From NCBI GenBank assembly GCA_033816765.1, contig CM066294.1, forward strand, positions 496,001 to 560,000: a DNA stretch of 64,000 nt, read 5' to 3'. Under the pieces are notes generated by a model that worked only from the letters and a program-made list of their open reading frames with translations, did no database searches and was not told the DNA's origin. Of this stretch, positions 40,314-52,167 are shown piece by piece. The DNA is from Nothopassalora personata (lineage: Eukaryota > Ascomycota > Dothideomycetes > Mycosphaerellales > Mycosphaerellaceae). Both the position numbers and the translations under genes were made by a program. Numbering within the stretch: the stretch's first letter is position 1; each line of letters opens with the position of its first letter.

Positions 40314-42613
40314 TCACACCTTCCCCATCCTCCCAGCACTCCTCTCCGCAATCTCCTCATACTGTTCCATACCCTTCTCGAGCAGTATCAACTTCCCCTT
40401 GCCCAACCTATACACTACCCTTCTCCTCGTCGCGCCATCCTCATCCTCACTTTCGCTCTCCTCATTACTTCCCCCATCATCATCCGGTCTCGAGCTAGCC
40501 GCCAAGCTCCTCATACTCACACCCTCCACAACCGTCTTCATGAAGAATCGATCGTGGGTCACGACAAGAATCGCACCTTCGTAGTTCTTCAGCGCAGCGA
40601 TCAGAGCTTGGATTGTGTCGGTGTCAAGATGCGTCGTGACTTCATCTAGGATGAGGAGATGTGGCGGGGAGAGGAAGAGCTTCGCGAGCGCGAGACGGAC
40701 TCGCTGTCCTCCTGACAGGAGTGATATGGGCACGTCGGAGACAACTTTTCCAGACAACCCTACGCCCGAGAGGAGAGCACGGACGGGTTGTTCTTGGAAG
40801 TCCGCACCTGCTGTTTGCATTAGATGCGAGAGAGCTGTCAGGCTTGGGTCGGATGATGCGATAGTCTCTAACTCTTCAGCAGATTGCTGAGTGTAGAGAG
40901 ATATGCGGGCGTGAGTATGGCGTGTCACTGTACCGGAAGTGGGGACCATCGGGGTCTCCGAGCCTTGAGTTGTGCCCATCGCCAATGAGACGAGAGTAGA
41001 CTTGCCGGAGCCGTTGAGACCTGCTAGGCCGATGCGATCGCCCGGATGAATTACAAGGTTGATGTCGGTAAGGATCGACTTCTTTCTCATGCCCGATCCA
41101 TACGAGAAGCAGACTTTCTCAAAGGACACTAAGCTGCCAGGAAAGCGCAGATCTGGCGACTGGGTTGGTATGGCCATCGTCGCAGGCGGATCATATCTCG
41201 GAATCTCGATCTCGGCTCTCTTGCTATCGTGATAGCCTCCATGATCTCGATTGAGCTTGAACCTCGTGCCTTTCGCGGACACTTCCATGCCCATACGACC
41301 CTCGAGTTTCTTCTTACGCGAAGCTGCTTGCTTCAGCTTCTTGTCATCACCAGCTCGCTTCGCAGCTTGCATGTTGCTGTCGATACTGGACTGTATGTGC
41401 TTCTTCTTAATTTCGTGAGCACCCTTCATTCGCGAGAGATACTTGTACTGTTTGAGACGGTCAGTCTCGTAAGCAGAGAGGTTGCCCCTGAAGCGTTCCA
41501 ATTGTTGTTCACGAAGGACGAGGAGTTCGTCTGCCACTTCATCGCCGAAAGCGCGGTCGTGGCTTACAACTAAGACTGTGGTCGATTCGTCCATGTTCTG
41601 GATGTATCGCTCCAGCCAGATGATGGACGGGAGATCCAGGAAGTTTGTAGGCTCGTCCAGTAGCAGGAGGTCGACGGGCTGGCATAGCGCACATGCAAGA
41701 CTGCATCTCGTCCGCCAGCCACCTGAAAGCTGTGATCGTGGTTGCTCTATGCTCTCTTTCGAAAAGCCCAGACCAAGTAGTACTGATCGCGCTTTTGCTT
41801 CAGCGCCACTGGCATCCATCTGTGCATTGTCAGCTCGGCCGAGAATCCCTCAGAAGGTACTCACAAGCTCTAGAGTCGTCTGCACCTCGCTCAGCATCTC
41901 AGCTGCCTGCTGCGTTTCCTCGCTAATCTCATCAATGCCTGGTGCCTCTACCAATCTTGCTGCTGAAGCATCAACCTCGCCTTCGAGACGCAACTGCACC
42001 TTGCTCGCCTCTTTACCACGAGCTCCACTACGACGTTTTGCAATTTGCTTCGCATCGGCGAGTTGCTTTTCAACTCGTTCATGACAAATTTGCCGATACG
42101 CACGAACAGCGGCTGTCGGATCCTTCATATCCAGCGCTGTCGAAAGTACTTTCGACACACGAAGAAGACCCTCTCGCGTCGCATCGCTGCGTACGACATA
42201 CTGAAGGACCGACAAGTCCTCCAGCCGCATAGACTCTAGGTCTTCTTCGAGCATGGACTCTGTCTGGCCTAGCAGCAATACTTTCACACCTCGCGGAATG
42301 CTCGAGATCTGGTCAGTGGCGATGGCGCGAAGTAAAGTCGACTTGCCAATGCCGTTGCGACCGTGCAGGACGTAGTGTCGTCCTCGTTGGAGCTGGAAGT
42401 TGGCATGTGACAGGAGCTCTCGGTTGCCAATGGCAATGTTGAGGTCTTTTACCACGATCTGGAATTGTCAGCGCCTGGTCCAAGTGTCTCATCCTAGCCC
42501 CAAACCTCCTTCAAATTGTTGTTTTCGTCCATCTCGGTATGAAAGCGGCTCTGCTGAGCGGACACTGTGAGCGTTCCCGCCAACGCGGCAGCCGCAGTGC
42601 GTTTCGTTGGCAT
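40314..42613 (-). CDS. ABC-F family ATPase (two nucleotide-binding domains)
   Basis: Three exons: 42613-42506, 42458-41865 and 41819-40314 (introns 47 and 45 nt, both with GCTGAC branch sites), 735 residues. No membrane segments. NBD1 has Walker A GRNGIGKST, signature LSGGW and Walker B LLLLDEPTNFLD; the interdomain linker is basic and helical (KQYKYLSRMKGAHEIKKK); NBD2 has GLNGSGKST, LSGGQ and LLILDEVTTHLD, where DEVTTH replaces the usual DEPTNH. The first intron uses an unusual GTTTGG donor but the frame requires it. ABC-F proteins act on ribosomes in translation or ribosome assembly; it lacks the long N-terminal domain of Gcn20, so I give no yeast name. The C-terminus ends in an acidic run and a basic stretch. 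Confidence 0.88.
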
Positions 42614-43214
42614 CTTGAAGTGAATCCTTGTTCCTTGTCCGGTCCACATAAGAAGTCTCAAGAGGTGACGAAGCGATACAGGAAGCAGCAGTGTGGAAGG
42701 AACTAATGGCTACTGTGGAGGACCTATAGAGATCGTATCTTGGATGCTTTAAGGGCCAGACTCTGCCGACAAGGCCTTGCAAGCCCGTCAACGCCGTTGC
42801 GTGGCTCGACATCGGTGTTGCATAAGTAGACAGTGAGTCAAAGATTAAAGGTCACACTTTCCGTTGCGGTGTCTCCAAAGGGTCTCGTGGCGCCGAGGGC
42901 TTGCCGTGGACCGGCATCATGCAGTGTGGCAGTATCCATCAATGAATGGAACAATGCAGAAAGACGCGCCGAACGTGAAGCAATGCCCGCATGCAGGGGA
43001 TTGTGAGATGTCAAGATTTTGCGTGTGGCGACTGTTTCTAGTCGCTGCCTTGCAAACCTTGACTCCATGGGCCTTTCTCGGCCAGACCATCAGACATTGC
43101 GTGGTTTTCATATGAACCTCGCATTGCCGTGTCTCGTATTGTAGGAACGCCGCAACGCCTCGCCTGTATCAAAGCCCTGATCATCTACACGCTGAAGGAC
43201 GATACTCCTCCTGC
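42614..43214. other. intergenic, no gene seen
   Basis: About 600 bases between two minus-strand genes, with only short unsupported ORFs; it contains the ABC-F promoter and the 3' end of the Did2 gene. Confidence 0.4.
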
Positions 43215-43978
43215 TCAGCTCCTCAAAGCACGCAGTCTCTCGCCCAATTTATCTTCTCGCTCCTCTTCCGCCGGTTGTTGTATATTCTGAGCCGGTGTCG
43301 CGCCCGCCATCTCCTGACTGAGCTCAACCCCTGCTTCGTCCGCAACTTGTCCCATCAGCTTATCGACATCTTCCTGTGGGGTGGCTGTCGCAGTCGCTGA
43401 GGACGTTGCATTCTCGTAGTAGCCGGTCGCAACGTCGAGGTCCTCGAATTGTGTCTCGAAGCGGTCCATAACTGCTGAAATCTAGCCTGTTGTTAGTCTC
43501 ATCGGACGTCCACCCATACGGCCTCCTTGCGTATTGTCCTACCTGCTCCAAGTTCATACTCCTCATCGCACTGTCCATGCCCTTGACTACGTTCGCCATA
43601 CTGCCCGTCACTTGTCGCATCGTCACCGCAGTCTGTACTCGTGAGGATACGGCGTCGATACGGGAGGCTAATCGTAGGAGATTCAGGTTCTCGTTCTTCT
43701 TGCGGATCGCATTCTGGGCGTAGATTTTTGCGATGTCGGTATGATTTTGCTGAATTGCCTGGGCACCATCAGCATCCAGCCTGACAACTGCTGCCCTACC
43801 CATCTTTGCTAACCTTCTTCAGCTTGGCCTTCTCGGTCTGCTCATCTTTGCTCGCTTTCGCTGCCTGCCGGTTGAGTTGCTTCGCCGTGAACTGTGCGAT
43901 GTGTCAGTTCTGCTGTAGATCCATGCGATCACATATGACTACTTTTAGGTTGAAGAGTGCTTTCTCAAGGCCAGACAT
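43215..43978 (-). CDS. DID2: ESCRT-III subunit Did2/Vps46 (CHMP1)
   Basis: Four exons: 43978-43943, 43891-43814, 43758-43543 and 43481-43215 (introns 51, 55 and 61 nt), 198 residues. The start [12 protein letters not shown], the basic helix [33 protein letters not shown] and [16 protein letters not shown] are near-invariant in this family, and the C-terminal [11 protein letters not shown] is the MIM1 helix that binds the Vps4 MIT domain. Did2 helps to recruit Vps4 and disassemble ESCRT-III during multivesicular-body formation. All four exons are needed to give the family's length (about 200 residues). Confidence 0.95.
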
Positions 43979-45205
43979 GGTGGAGTGTGCTATGGATTGT
44001 GTTGTATGCTCGAGGAGAGTGTCGCATGCAACAATGTGCAAGATGCGCTGCACCCAAAAGCCGAGCCACGTGCGTCATCCGATCACATGCCGAAGATCAG
44101 CCTGAACCGTTCCTCGAGCACTTCTCCCTTACAACATCAATGCGCTCAACAGATGGCATATATCACCGACTGTGGTATAGCATGAGTTTGGGCACAAGAC
44201 GCATGGCTCCTCACCTCGATATCGATACGATACTCACGACAGCAGGTTTCCCCATCGCCTTCTTCATGTCAAACAAGGCATCACTTTGTTGGACATAAAG
44301 TGTCACGATAGCATGGAGCACGGTTCTCAATCATCGCTTTTGTTCTAGCTCTATTGGCAAGCTGAATCTCTGATCGTACATGGTATGTTTGCAGCTAGCT
44401 GTACGGCATGGGAACTGCTGTGCAAGCTCAGGCAATGGCTCTTTCCGTGGCAACTCAGCCACATTTTTCTTTCGACGGACTCTCGACAGCAGGGGCCATT
44501 GGCAACAAGACTCCTAGGTAAGTGATGCTATCTTTGTCGTCGATTTCGAGTCAGCCAAAAAAGGCAATGCCACTCAGCCAGTACAGGTACACGCCGCTTA
44601 TGCAAGAGGCATTAAGCTGACTCCTATGGATTGCTCTTATCTGACTGTGACTTCACCTGATCGACAACCGATCCTGCTTCATTGGAGCGACTTACGAAGC
44701 CTTTGTTAATCACATACTCGCAGTCCAACCACAAGCATTACTCCAACGACGCGATAGCGTGGCGGCGGCAGTTCCCTCGAACCAACACATCCACAGACCA
44801 TAGCGGCCACTCTGCGGAGCATCATAAGTTCTACACTTTTAGCAGCAGGATGGACCATCTGTATTCTCGCCCTACTTCTGAGCTTCCGATCCAAGTAGTT
44901 CCTGACATGTGCGGTACTGTGAGCGCAATCTCGCGAATACGGAAAACTCTAGAAGCAGTTTGGCTCGCGGAGAGACTGGAGGCAAGAGCGCTCTCGACAA
45001 TGTTGGCGGTTGCCGAGCATATTGTTTCGCCGGAAAGAGCTGGTCAGTCAAAAAGTCCGTCTTTCAAGCTGATCAGCTATCTCTTGCTCATAACATCACG
45101 ACATCCGACATCAACATACATCAACATACATCGATCGATCCAGCAAACATAACACGCATCAGCCCTCGTCACTCCAAGAATCACTCACGGACACTGCTAC
45201 CCATC
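43979..45205. other. divergent intergenic region, no gene seen
   Basis: About 1.23 kb between the Did2 gene and the small membrane protein gene. ORFs starting upstream of 45206 in the same frame look like translated leader. A short tandem ATCAACATAC repeat occurs near 45109-45133. Confidence 0.4.
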
Positions 45206-45682
45206 ATGTCAGTAGCCGTATCACCAACCAAAGTGATCTCGAGAGCCCCGACCAGCGGTACCTTCGGTCCACTCCTCGCCTTCTTGGAAGTTATCGGCTC
45301 ACTCATCCTCTACCTGGGCACATTCATGCCCAACGCACTGCTTACCGTGGCTTCCGTCGGCACTATCTCTTGGAGCCTTGGCAAAAGGATGCCCGATAAG
45401 TACAGCGCGATAATGGCAGGGGCAATAGTAGCTTCGACAGTGATCTACTTCCTTGTCTCCACAATCACACTGGGAATGACGGAGGACGATCGAAGGTTTT
45501 TGGGAGTGGTCGTCGTAACCTCGAACGCACTGCTACAGTCGCTGATACTGCACGCGGTGGTTGTTGTCCCATTTGCGGTATACGGAGTGGGATGGCGCGT
45601 CGTGCAGAGGATGAGGGACAACAGAAGAGCACGAGCTGTGGAAATCGCGGGAGAGGAGGAGGAGGAGGAGGGTGAGGCTTGA
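45206..45682 (+). CDS. small multi-spanning membrane protein (158 aa)
   Basis: The frame is open further upstream (from 44909), but the Met at 45206 (CATCATGTC) is the natural start. The product has about four hydrophobic segments: FGPLLAFLEVIGSLILYLG, NALLTVASVGTISW, AIMAGAIVASTVIYFLVSTI and NALLQSLILHAVVVVPFAVYG. It ends with a basic helix and a run of seven glutamates. I do not recognise the family, and no motif points to a substrate. Confidence 0.6.
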   Translation: MSVAVSPTKVISRAPTSGTFGPLLAFLEVIGSLILYLGTFMPNALLTVASVGTISWSLGKRMPDKYSAIMAGAIVASTVIYFLVSTITLGMTEDDRRFLGVVVVTSNALLQSLILHAVVVVPFAVYGVGWRVVQRMRDNRRARAVEIAGEEEEEEGEA

Positions 45683-46339
45683 CGCATCCCCAACGTGCAT
45701 GCGAAATTGAGTGCAGGCGATGCTGTAGGCTTGCCACAAAGTGTCGAAGCTATCTCGAGATCGCTGCTCATAGATGACATTAGTTTGTTGCAGAGCTGTC
45801 AGAAGTACGACATAGCATAGCGCAGCATATGCCTAAACAAGTGGGAGACTTGCTCCACTGGCACTTTCATCCCTTTCGCACTTTCCTAGACCGCTGTGTT
45901 CTGCCTTGCCGTATACGACTGGTATCTACCACCAGAGACCGGTTTCAGTCGGGTAAGGATGATCAAGGGATAAGTGAGCAGTCTGCCATGGAGAGTCGAC
46001 CGGCAGCGAATGCAACACTTCGGCTATCGGAGTCTCAATGACATGACAGCGATTTCGAAGCAAATCACCACAAGCTTTTATAGCAAAGCTCTTAAACATT
46101 CGTACTCCTATAACTAATACGTATTTGTTTCTCTACTTCCTTGAAGGATATGTCGATCTCAATAGTATGGTCCTTGAAGGTGTTTTTAAACTTATTATAA
46201 GAGAGATACAGAGCGAAGAGCCCGAGTCCTATTCCTGTCACTTGTGTCGCCCGGAGGGAATGAAGGACCCTCACCACTGGCGAGGGGACGACCCGCCTCA
46301 GACTACACTGACTTCTTCTGCTCGGCATACAGTCGACGA
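45683..46339. other. intergenic with an AT-rich patch
   Basis: About 655 bases. From 46080 to 46210 the base composition is clearly more AT-rich than anywhere nearby (TAATACGTATTTG, TTTTTAAACTTATTATAAG). A minus-strand ORF of 78 codons (46328-46092) crosses it, with a hydrophobic LGLFALYLSYNKFK segment. This could be a decayed repeat; no transposon feature is visible. Confidence 0.35.
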
Positions 46340-47352
46340 CTAATACATCATGTTTACCATGATCGTCTTCGGATCAGTGAATGCACGCAGAGCATGGACA
46401 CCAGCTTCCCTTCCAAAGCCGCTCTGCTTGGACCCCCCAAATGGTGCCTGGGTCATCATCAAGCTGATGCAATTGATACCAACCATCCCGGAGTCAAAAA
46501 CACTCGCGATTCTCATAGCCCTGTTGATGTCCTGTGTAAAGACGCCAGCCATCAAGCCGTACTCAGTATCATTGCTCATGTTCAGCACTTCCTCTTCAGT
46601 CTTGAAAGTGCGTACCACAGAGACGGGACCAAAAATCTCGTCAGTGTGAATTTCAGCATCCGGCTTGACGTCTGTAAAGATCGTAGGCTCGATGAAGTAC
46701 CCCTTGTCCCCTACTCGTGCCCCGCCGTGGAGGAGCGTGCCAGCCTCATAAGATTTGCCCCGCTCAATGAAGCCCGTCACGCGCTTGAACTGTGCCTCGT
46801 CGACAAGTGGTCCGAGAAGTGTAGATTCGACATCTGGATCGCCCAGTGCTTTCGTGCGTTCGACGAATGCTGCTTTGTACTTTTCGATAAACTGGTCGTA
46901 GATGCCCTCCTGCACGTATACTTGTGATGCAGCGAAACATACTTGCCCAGAGTGCGCTGTGATAGCATTGACAGTCCAAGTCACGGCATTGTCCAAGTTG
47001 CAATCATCGAAAACTACAGCAGGAGACTTGCCTCCCAGCTCAAGAGTGACCCGCTTCAAGTTGGACTTTGCAGCCATCTCTTGTATCTTCTTTCCTGTTG
47101 GAATCGAACCTGTGAAGGAGACCTTGCGGACTCGCATATGGCTGGCGAGCAGCGCACCAGTGCTGCCATCGCCAGACAAGACCTGGAACACACCAGGTGG
47201 AAATCCAGCTTCTTTGATGAGTGGAAGTAATGTCAGAGCTGCGAACGGCGTCTTTTCAGAAGGCTTCAATATGAAGCAGTTTCCGGTGGCCAATGCAGGG
47301 CCTGCCTTCAAGCCGACGTTCCCAATAGGGCCATTCCAAGGAATGATGCCCG
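46340..47352 (-). pseudogene. aldehyde dehydrogenase lacking its N-terminal third
   Basis: The frame ends in normal ALDH fashion at 46340 and contains FILKPSEKTP, FTGSIPTGKKI, VTLELGGKSP (general-base Glu), SGQVCFAASQ (catalytic Cys), IFGPVSVVRTF and a family-like C-terminus. Upstream it reads TETAGIIPWNGPIGN back to about 47352, where TGTGTGTAG gives either a stop or a splice acceptor. About 150 residues that should precede IIPWN are not found on the minus strand, and the space beyond 47487 is occupied by a plus-strand gene. The remaining about 337 residues lack half of the NAD-binding fold, so activity is doubtful. A far-off first exon cannot be excluded but would have to lie across the neighbouring gene. 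Confidence 0.7.
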
Positions 47353-47486
47353 CGGTCTCGGTCTACACACACACCGTGTACGCGCTCCATGATCACCGGG
47401 GCAACAGTTTCGTGCCGAGAACGCATAGGGGTAAACGCAATATTGGATCCTACGCAAGAGCTATCACTGCTAAGGTGACTGCTGTC

Positions 47487-48590
47487 ATGGCGCCTGGACA
47501 GTCTCCGCGCGACAAGCTCCTGTCGGCACTGGCGCATGAACCAAGACATATCATCAATGGTGTGATCAAGATCACAAATCCTGCCACGACCACCAGCATC
47601 AAGCGAAGCGCAAGTACCCTCGCTGACCTCGGCAACTTGGATCGTCTTCCTCTGGAACTTCTGCATTTGATATTCGCGACGCTGGATGTGCAAACACTGT
47701 CGAGAATCACTCGGACATGCCAACGAGGCATAGAAGTCATCGAATCCCTGCCCGAATATCGCGACCTTCTACGACACGCGCCACAGGCCATTGCCGCGCT
47801 GGGTTCAACTCGATTGCTTCCACTCTACTCGGCGCAAACACTGCATGCAGCTTTGCACTCCTCTGCTTGCTGTTCGTGTGGCGATTTTGGGCCATTCTTG
47901 CTTCTATCGACATGCGATCGATGCTGCTACGAGTGTCTTTCCCGCAACCAGAGTCTCTGGGTGGTACCTTACTCCGAAGCGCAGAAAGCATTCGATCTCT
48001 CTGCCGCAAGCGTAAAGAAATTGCCGACACTTCACAGCATTCCTGGTCGATACAGCGTCATGCACTCTGTCGATTTGCGGAAGTCACATCGACTTGTCAG
48101 TGTAAGAGCCGCTAAAGAGCTCGCTCTCGCACAAGGCAAAACGGCAGAACATTTAGCGCATACCCTCGAGAACAAACGCGCCGCAGGACTCTCATTGCAG
48201 AAGTACCATAAGCTGCGCTGGATTTCTGAAGCGCCACTAGATGCACCTGGTCCGGCCATCATCTCTAAAGGAACCCAAGCCAACGCCCCGAACGACAATT
48301 TCTGCGGCATGGCAGCGGTGCCGTTCCCGTACATTTGTGCCACCGGTCTCGTTGAGCGCGGAACCTGGTGCTTGGGTTGTGAGAAAGCATTTCGAGATTT
48401 TCCCGCCATTAGACCGGACGAGGCTCTCTCTCATCTTACTGCTTCAGGCATTGATGTCAAACGCAAGTTGTACGCCGCACAGCATGTTGCACGGACAGCA
48501 GAAGACTTTTTGAAGCATATAGGAAGTTGCTCTGGTTCGAAGGACATGTTACCTGATCTGGACGCGCTACTGGACTCGCACAATGTATGA
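47487..48590 (+). CDS. F-box-like domain protein (367 aa)
   Basis: The open frame extends far upstream, but it is antisense to the ALDH there; the Met at 47487 (GTCATGGCG) is the first plausible start. LDRLPLELLHLIFATLDVQTLSRI (shown in short form: LDRLPLELLHLIF) near residue 50 is a clear F-box. The rest has a Cys-patterned segment (CCSCGDFGPFL...CDRCCYECL) near residues 130-155 and another near CLGCEKAF; these probably bind zinc. Fungal F-box proteins of this layout are common and mostly uncharacterised; they are expected to link targets to an SCF ubiquitin ligase through Skp1. Confidence 0.8.
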   Translation: MAPGQSPRDKLLSALAHEPRHIINGVIKITNPATTTSIKRSASTLADLGNLDRLPLELLHLIFATLDVQTLSRITRTCQRGIEVIESLPEYRDLLRHAPQAIAALGSTRLLPLYSAQTLHAALHSSACCSCGDFGPFLLLSTCDRCCYECLSRNQSLWVVPYSEAQKAFDLSAASVKKLPTLHSIPGRYSVMHSVDLRKSHRLVSVRAAKELALAQGKTAEHLAHTLENKRAAGLSLQKYHKLRWISEAPLDAPGPAIISKGTQANAPNDNFCGMAAVPFPYICATGLVERGTWCLGCEKAFRDFPAIRPDEALSHLTASGIDVKRKLYAAQHVARTAEDFLKHIGSCSGSKDMLPDLDALLDSHNV

Positions 48591-48693
48591 ATGCCGCAGG
48601 TCTACATACAAAACTCTCCCTTGGTCTGTCCGGTCCTAACATCCTGCATTTCTGGAGATTGCCGTGTGCTGAAATCCTCCGCGGATTACTTCG

Positions 48694-48900
48694 TTAGCGA
48701 TGAACGCGCTGGGTGTACTCCACTGTGACTTTGCTTTCCTTTGGCATATGCTTCGGGCAGTAATTGCGCGGATTGATCTCTTGCCGAGTTGTCACGTCAC
48801 ATTGGACCGACTTCTGCGCATTGTATTTTGCATCGCACTGCCTGAATTCCCCTTTGGCCTTGTCACCACATGTATAGACGTGCCAGACTTCAGTGCACAT
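48694..48900 (-). CDS. small cysteine-patterned protein (68 aa)
   Basis: The ORF encodes MCTEVWHVYTCGDKAKGEFRQ at its start and then evenly placed cysteines (QCD twice, YCP). The pattern resembles small fungal proteins that start MCxxxxxxYxCG and end with a YCP-type cysteine pair, which are frequent but uncharacterised. No signal peptide is seen. The alternative plus-strand ORF over the same bases has no such pattern. Confidence 0.5.
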   Translation of the reverse strand: MCTEVWHVYTCGDKAKGEFRQCDAKYNAQKSVQCDVTTRQEINPRNYCPKHMPKESKVTVEYTQRVHR

Positions 48901-50312
48901 GCAGAGGTCTTTGTCGAAGGCAAGTCTCAGCCTGAGATCAAGTCTCTATACTCAGAATTGACTGAGGAAATCGGACGAGGCGGGTCGATCTAGAGAGCAT
49001 AGTGACTGGAACCATGTTGTTCTGTAAGCAGGGTTGAGCAGTATCCACCTAAGCGGTTGAAGAAGGCGCCGATTGATATCCCATCCTACTCAGAAGTCGC
49101 TCTATGCTGCAAAGATGAAACTAGATGAAGTCGTGGATGGGCTGTTATGGAGGGACAGTGCACGTACGGCGTACCATAACGTATGAAAGGCCAATCCTCG
49201 GCGCCCAAAATAGTGCATCTTCTTCCTCCAACATCATCCGCTGCCAAAGACCTCCTTCATCACATACAGTCAGGTGTCATCTATTCCTTGGATTGTTTGC
49301 GCACTCAAGCATTGGCTCATCTAGTGCATTAGCCTGGGAGCGACCAGGCTTGAATGCATTTCTCAATATTCGAGCTTTGCCCGCGGATGACACAGGACGA
49401 GCAGCCCGAGGCCAATCCTCGAAGCTCAGGACTAAAACCTCCCGGAAGAAACAATCAGCACTGCCACAACGAATGGGGGACGGTCCCTACATTTTCGTCA
49501 ACGCGACCCTCACGGGTGGCTGTGTCAACATGGTTCTCATGCTCAAAACTACCATCGGAGCTGTTCCAGGTACTTCAACGCATATGTACTCGGGGAACTT
49601 CGACCGCCTCCCACGCTCGAGCTTGTACGAGCGTGCACCTTCCCTCAGCCACGGCCGCCGAGCCTCCGCCAGAGGTGAAACGCGCGGAGGACTACATGTG
49701 ACATCAGACAATCAGCGAAGCCGTGGCGTGATGCATCCCGGTACAACGCCGCGCGTACCCAATAATGAGCTGTAGGTGGCTGAATTGCCTGCATTGTCTC
49801 CTGACGGCGCTTGCTGTGTGCGATGACACAAACGCAGTCCCTAGAGCCGCTTGGGAAGGCAGGATCCTCGGTTTCTTCAGGATCTTTGGTAGTCTTCACA
49901 AACAAAGAGGGTCAAAGCGGCCAGGCTGGCACGTGAGCAGCACACAGACCACTCCCCAGAGTGTCTCCGCGTGGGGAAGTGTGTGTCTAACACGCTTCAG
50001 GAAGAAAATGGCTCGGGGCTATTAGCGTGCCGCTCGGGTGGAGCATGACATCCAATCAATGGGCTGACTCTGAAGGTTGCTTGTTTTTAGCTCGCAACGC
50101 TCTTGTTTGCGGGGTAAGCAACCACAAAGGTACGCCCTCGTGACCTCCTCTCGCACCTCTTATAAGCAGGAGCGCAGGTACCTTGAAAGTCGCCTTTCCG
50201 TCTCACACAGGCTTCACGACTGACTCTCCACTCTTCACTCTTCAATCTGCTTGACTTACGTTCTTGGTGCACCAGCTTCGACATCAACGCTCCCACATCA
50301 TCAGCCACAAAC
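48901..50312. other. intergenic, no gene seen
   Basis: About 1.4 kb. A 216-codon plus-strand ORF (49125-49775) exists, but its composition is mixed and motif-free, so I do not call it. A TATAAG motif at 50161 lies about 150 bases before the next start and is a possible TATA box. Confidence 0.4.
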
Positions 50313-50519
50313 ATGGCGGCTACCGCCGTTGGATCGAAGATGCTCTACAACTCCGCCGCTGCTTACGCTACTTGCACCGGCTTCGCCGCTTTCTGGATCG
50401 CACTCAAGATGCCCGTGCAACACGACAAGACCGGACCTTACAACTATAACAGACTTGTAAGGCGAGGTGCTCGCATCACTGAGCGTGTCCCATGGAGACG
50501 TCTGCCCAAGCTTGTCTAA
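50313..50519 (+). CDS. small single-pass membrane protein (68 aa)
   Basis: An ATG in strong context (AAACATGGC) after a C/T-rich leader starts a 68-residue product. A hydrophobic segment, AAAYATCTGFAAFWIALKM, is followed by a polar, basic C-terminus with PYNYNRLVRRGARITERVPW. Size and layout resemble small mitochondrial inner-membrane proteins, but I cannot name it. It is isolated by more than 1.4 kb on each side. Confidence 0.6.
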   Translation: MAATAVGSKMLYNSAAAYATCTGFAAFWIALKMPVQHDKTGPYNYNRLVRRGARITERVPWRRLPKLV

Positions 50520-52167
50520 GCGCTGGCAATGGTGAGCTTTGCCCCGGTTCTGAAGAGACAAAGACAGACCCGCTGACAACAAGATAGCCAGTAACCTGAG
50601 CTTTGAAGTCGCAAGGGCTCTTGTATGTCGAGGAGGATCATACTCAATCCATTCGACCTCAACGCAGAAGGAGATCACAGCAGGCTGGCTCTGGAGTTGG
50701 GAAGACGACAATTTATTGCCATCAACGAAACAAACCGCAACCCACCAATCACCGGGGGACTTTTTATCAGGATGTATATATTGTCGGAGGTGGACTAGAC
50801 GACGTCTTCCGATTTCAGGCATGTAGAACTATCAAGCTTCTACCAACGCACTTTTCTCGAAAGTCCAGCACACCGTCACCACCATATCCAAGCATCTGCA
50901 CCATCTTGCCACACGGCTCCTGCTGAGACCAGTGGCCAGGGATGACACCCAGCATGTTCCATGATGGCGCCGTTGCCCGTCGACGTCAACAAGCCGGTTG
51001 ACCGCGGCGAACACACCTGCACCTACCCACACCCTCTCATGGAGAACGTTGCTCTGGTCGCTCAACATCAAATGCCACCCAGACTGATCACTGACCTACC
51101 GCAGGGCGTCAGATGATGCCGGTCTCTGCATGTTGAGGGTGGCGAGACCTTGAGCTGCAGAGGACTGCAGCACAGTGGACCGTAAGGCGTAAGTCATGGC
51201 GTGAGAAATGGGCCAAACTAAGACAACTTCACGCTCACGGTCGCACAAGGTCTACGATGGCTCGGGTCAATGTGACGTGTGATGTTTGCATGACCGTACG
51301 TATTCAAAACAATAGCAGCTCAAGGCAGTTGTATGCATTCTGTTGCTCATTACACATCTTATCAAGGAGCTGTGTCTACGAGCGTAATCTGATGAGGCTA
51401 CTACAGCACAAGCGCTCACGCAGTTTCACCGAGGCCACTATCCGTCGGTTCCGCTGCCTCTCTCTCTCTCTGACTGCTCTTTCCGGCCAAATGCCGCCCT
51501 ACCCCTACTGACCCATTCTCCATGTCTCCTTCACCAGATCGTAGAGTGGGCACGGCACACCTTCCATGCTTTGCCAGTGGCGCTCCTCAACCTGTGTCTC
51601 AGTAGCACTTGCCTTCTCTCCTCATAGTCTGTTGTGAAAGCCAGTTCGTAGATCGCATTGCGTAGCTCTGCAGGGAGCTCGAAAACTTAGAAGGCGCGAT
51701 GTCTTTGGCGCCTCTTTCTCTCTGTACGTGTCGCAGGCGGACCTAGTGACGACATGTTGCGTACACTGAGAATGTCGGTCGCACGGCGTGGGAATAAAGA
51801 GGGATGCGCTCACGCGCGGCCGCAGTGATCCTCTGGTGGAAGTATGCTGTCCCTCTCGAGTCGAGTATGGTTCAATCCGTTTGATGGTCGGACGTCACGG
51901 CAAATCTCACATTCTCGTGTCGAGATGTCTGTCTGCGTCAAGCAAACGCAGCGTGAGCAGTGTGGAGTGGTAGAAGTTTGCTGAGAGTCAGCGTTTTAAG
52001 GTGATGATTTTTGAGATTGATGAGAAGGGAGCTCACGTCTGGCAAGTCGGTGGAAATGCACGTACCATGGCACGCTCACTTAAAGACGCCTTCCAGTGCC
52101 CCGAACGCCTCGCTAAGTCCACAAGTCTTACAGTCGTGCAACCGCATCTCATCTCCATGGAAGTCGT
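50520..52167. other. intergenic, no gene seen
   Basis: About 1.65 kb with only short unsupported ORFs. A CT dinucleotide run lies at about 51460-51475. Confidence 0.4.

Noticed and set aside
46902..47486. N-terminal extension of the F-box protein
   Set aside because: This part is antisense to the aldehyde dehydrogenase; the first plausible start is 47487.
49125..49775. A 216-codon plus-strand ORF
   Set aside because: No motif, uneven composition, no good start context; could be chance in a 1.4 kb gap.
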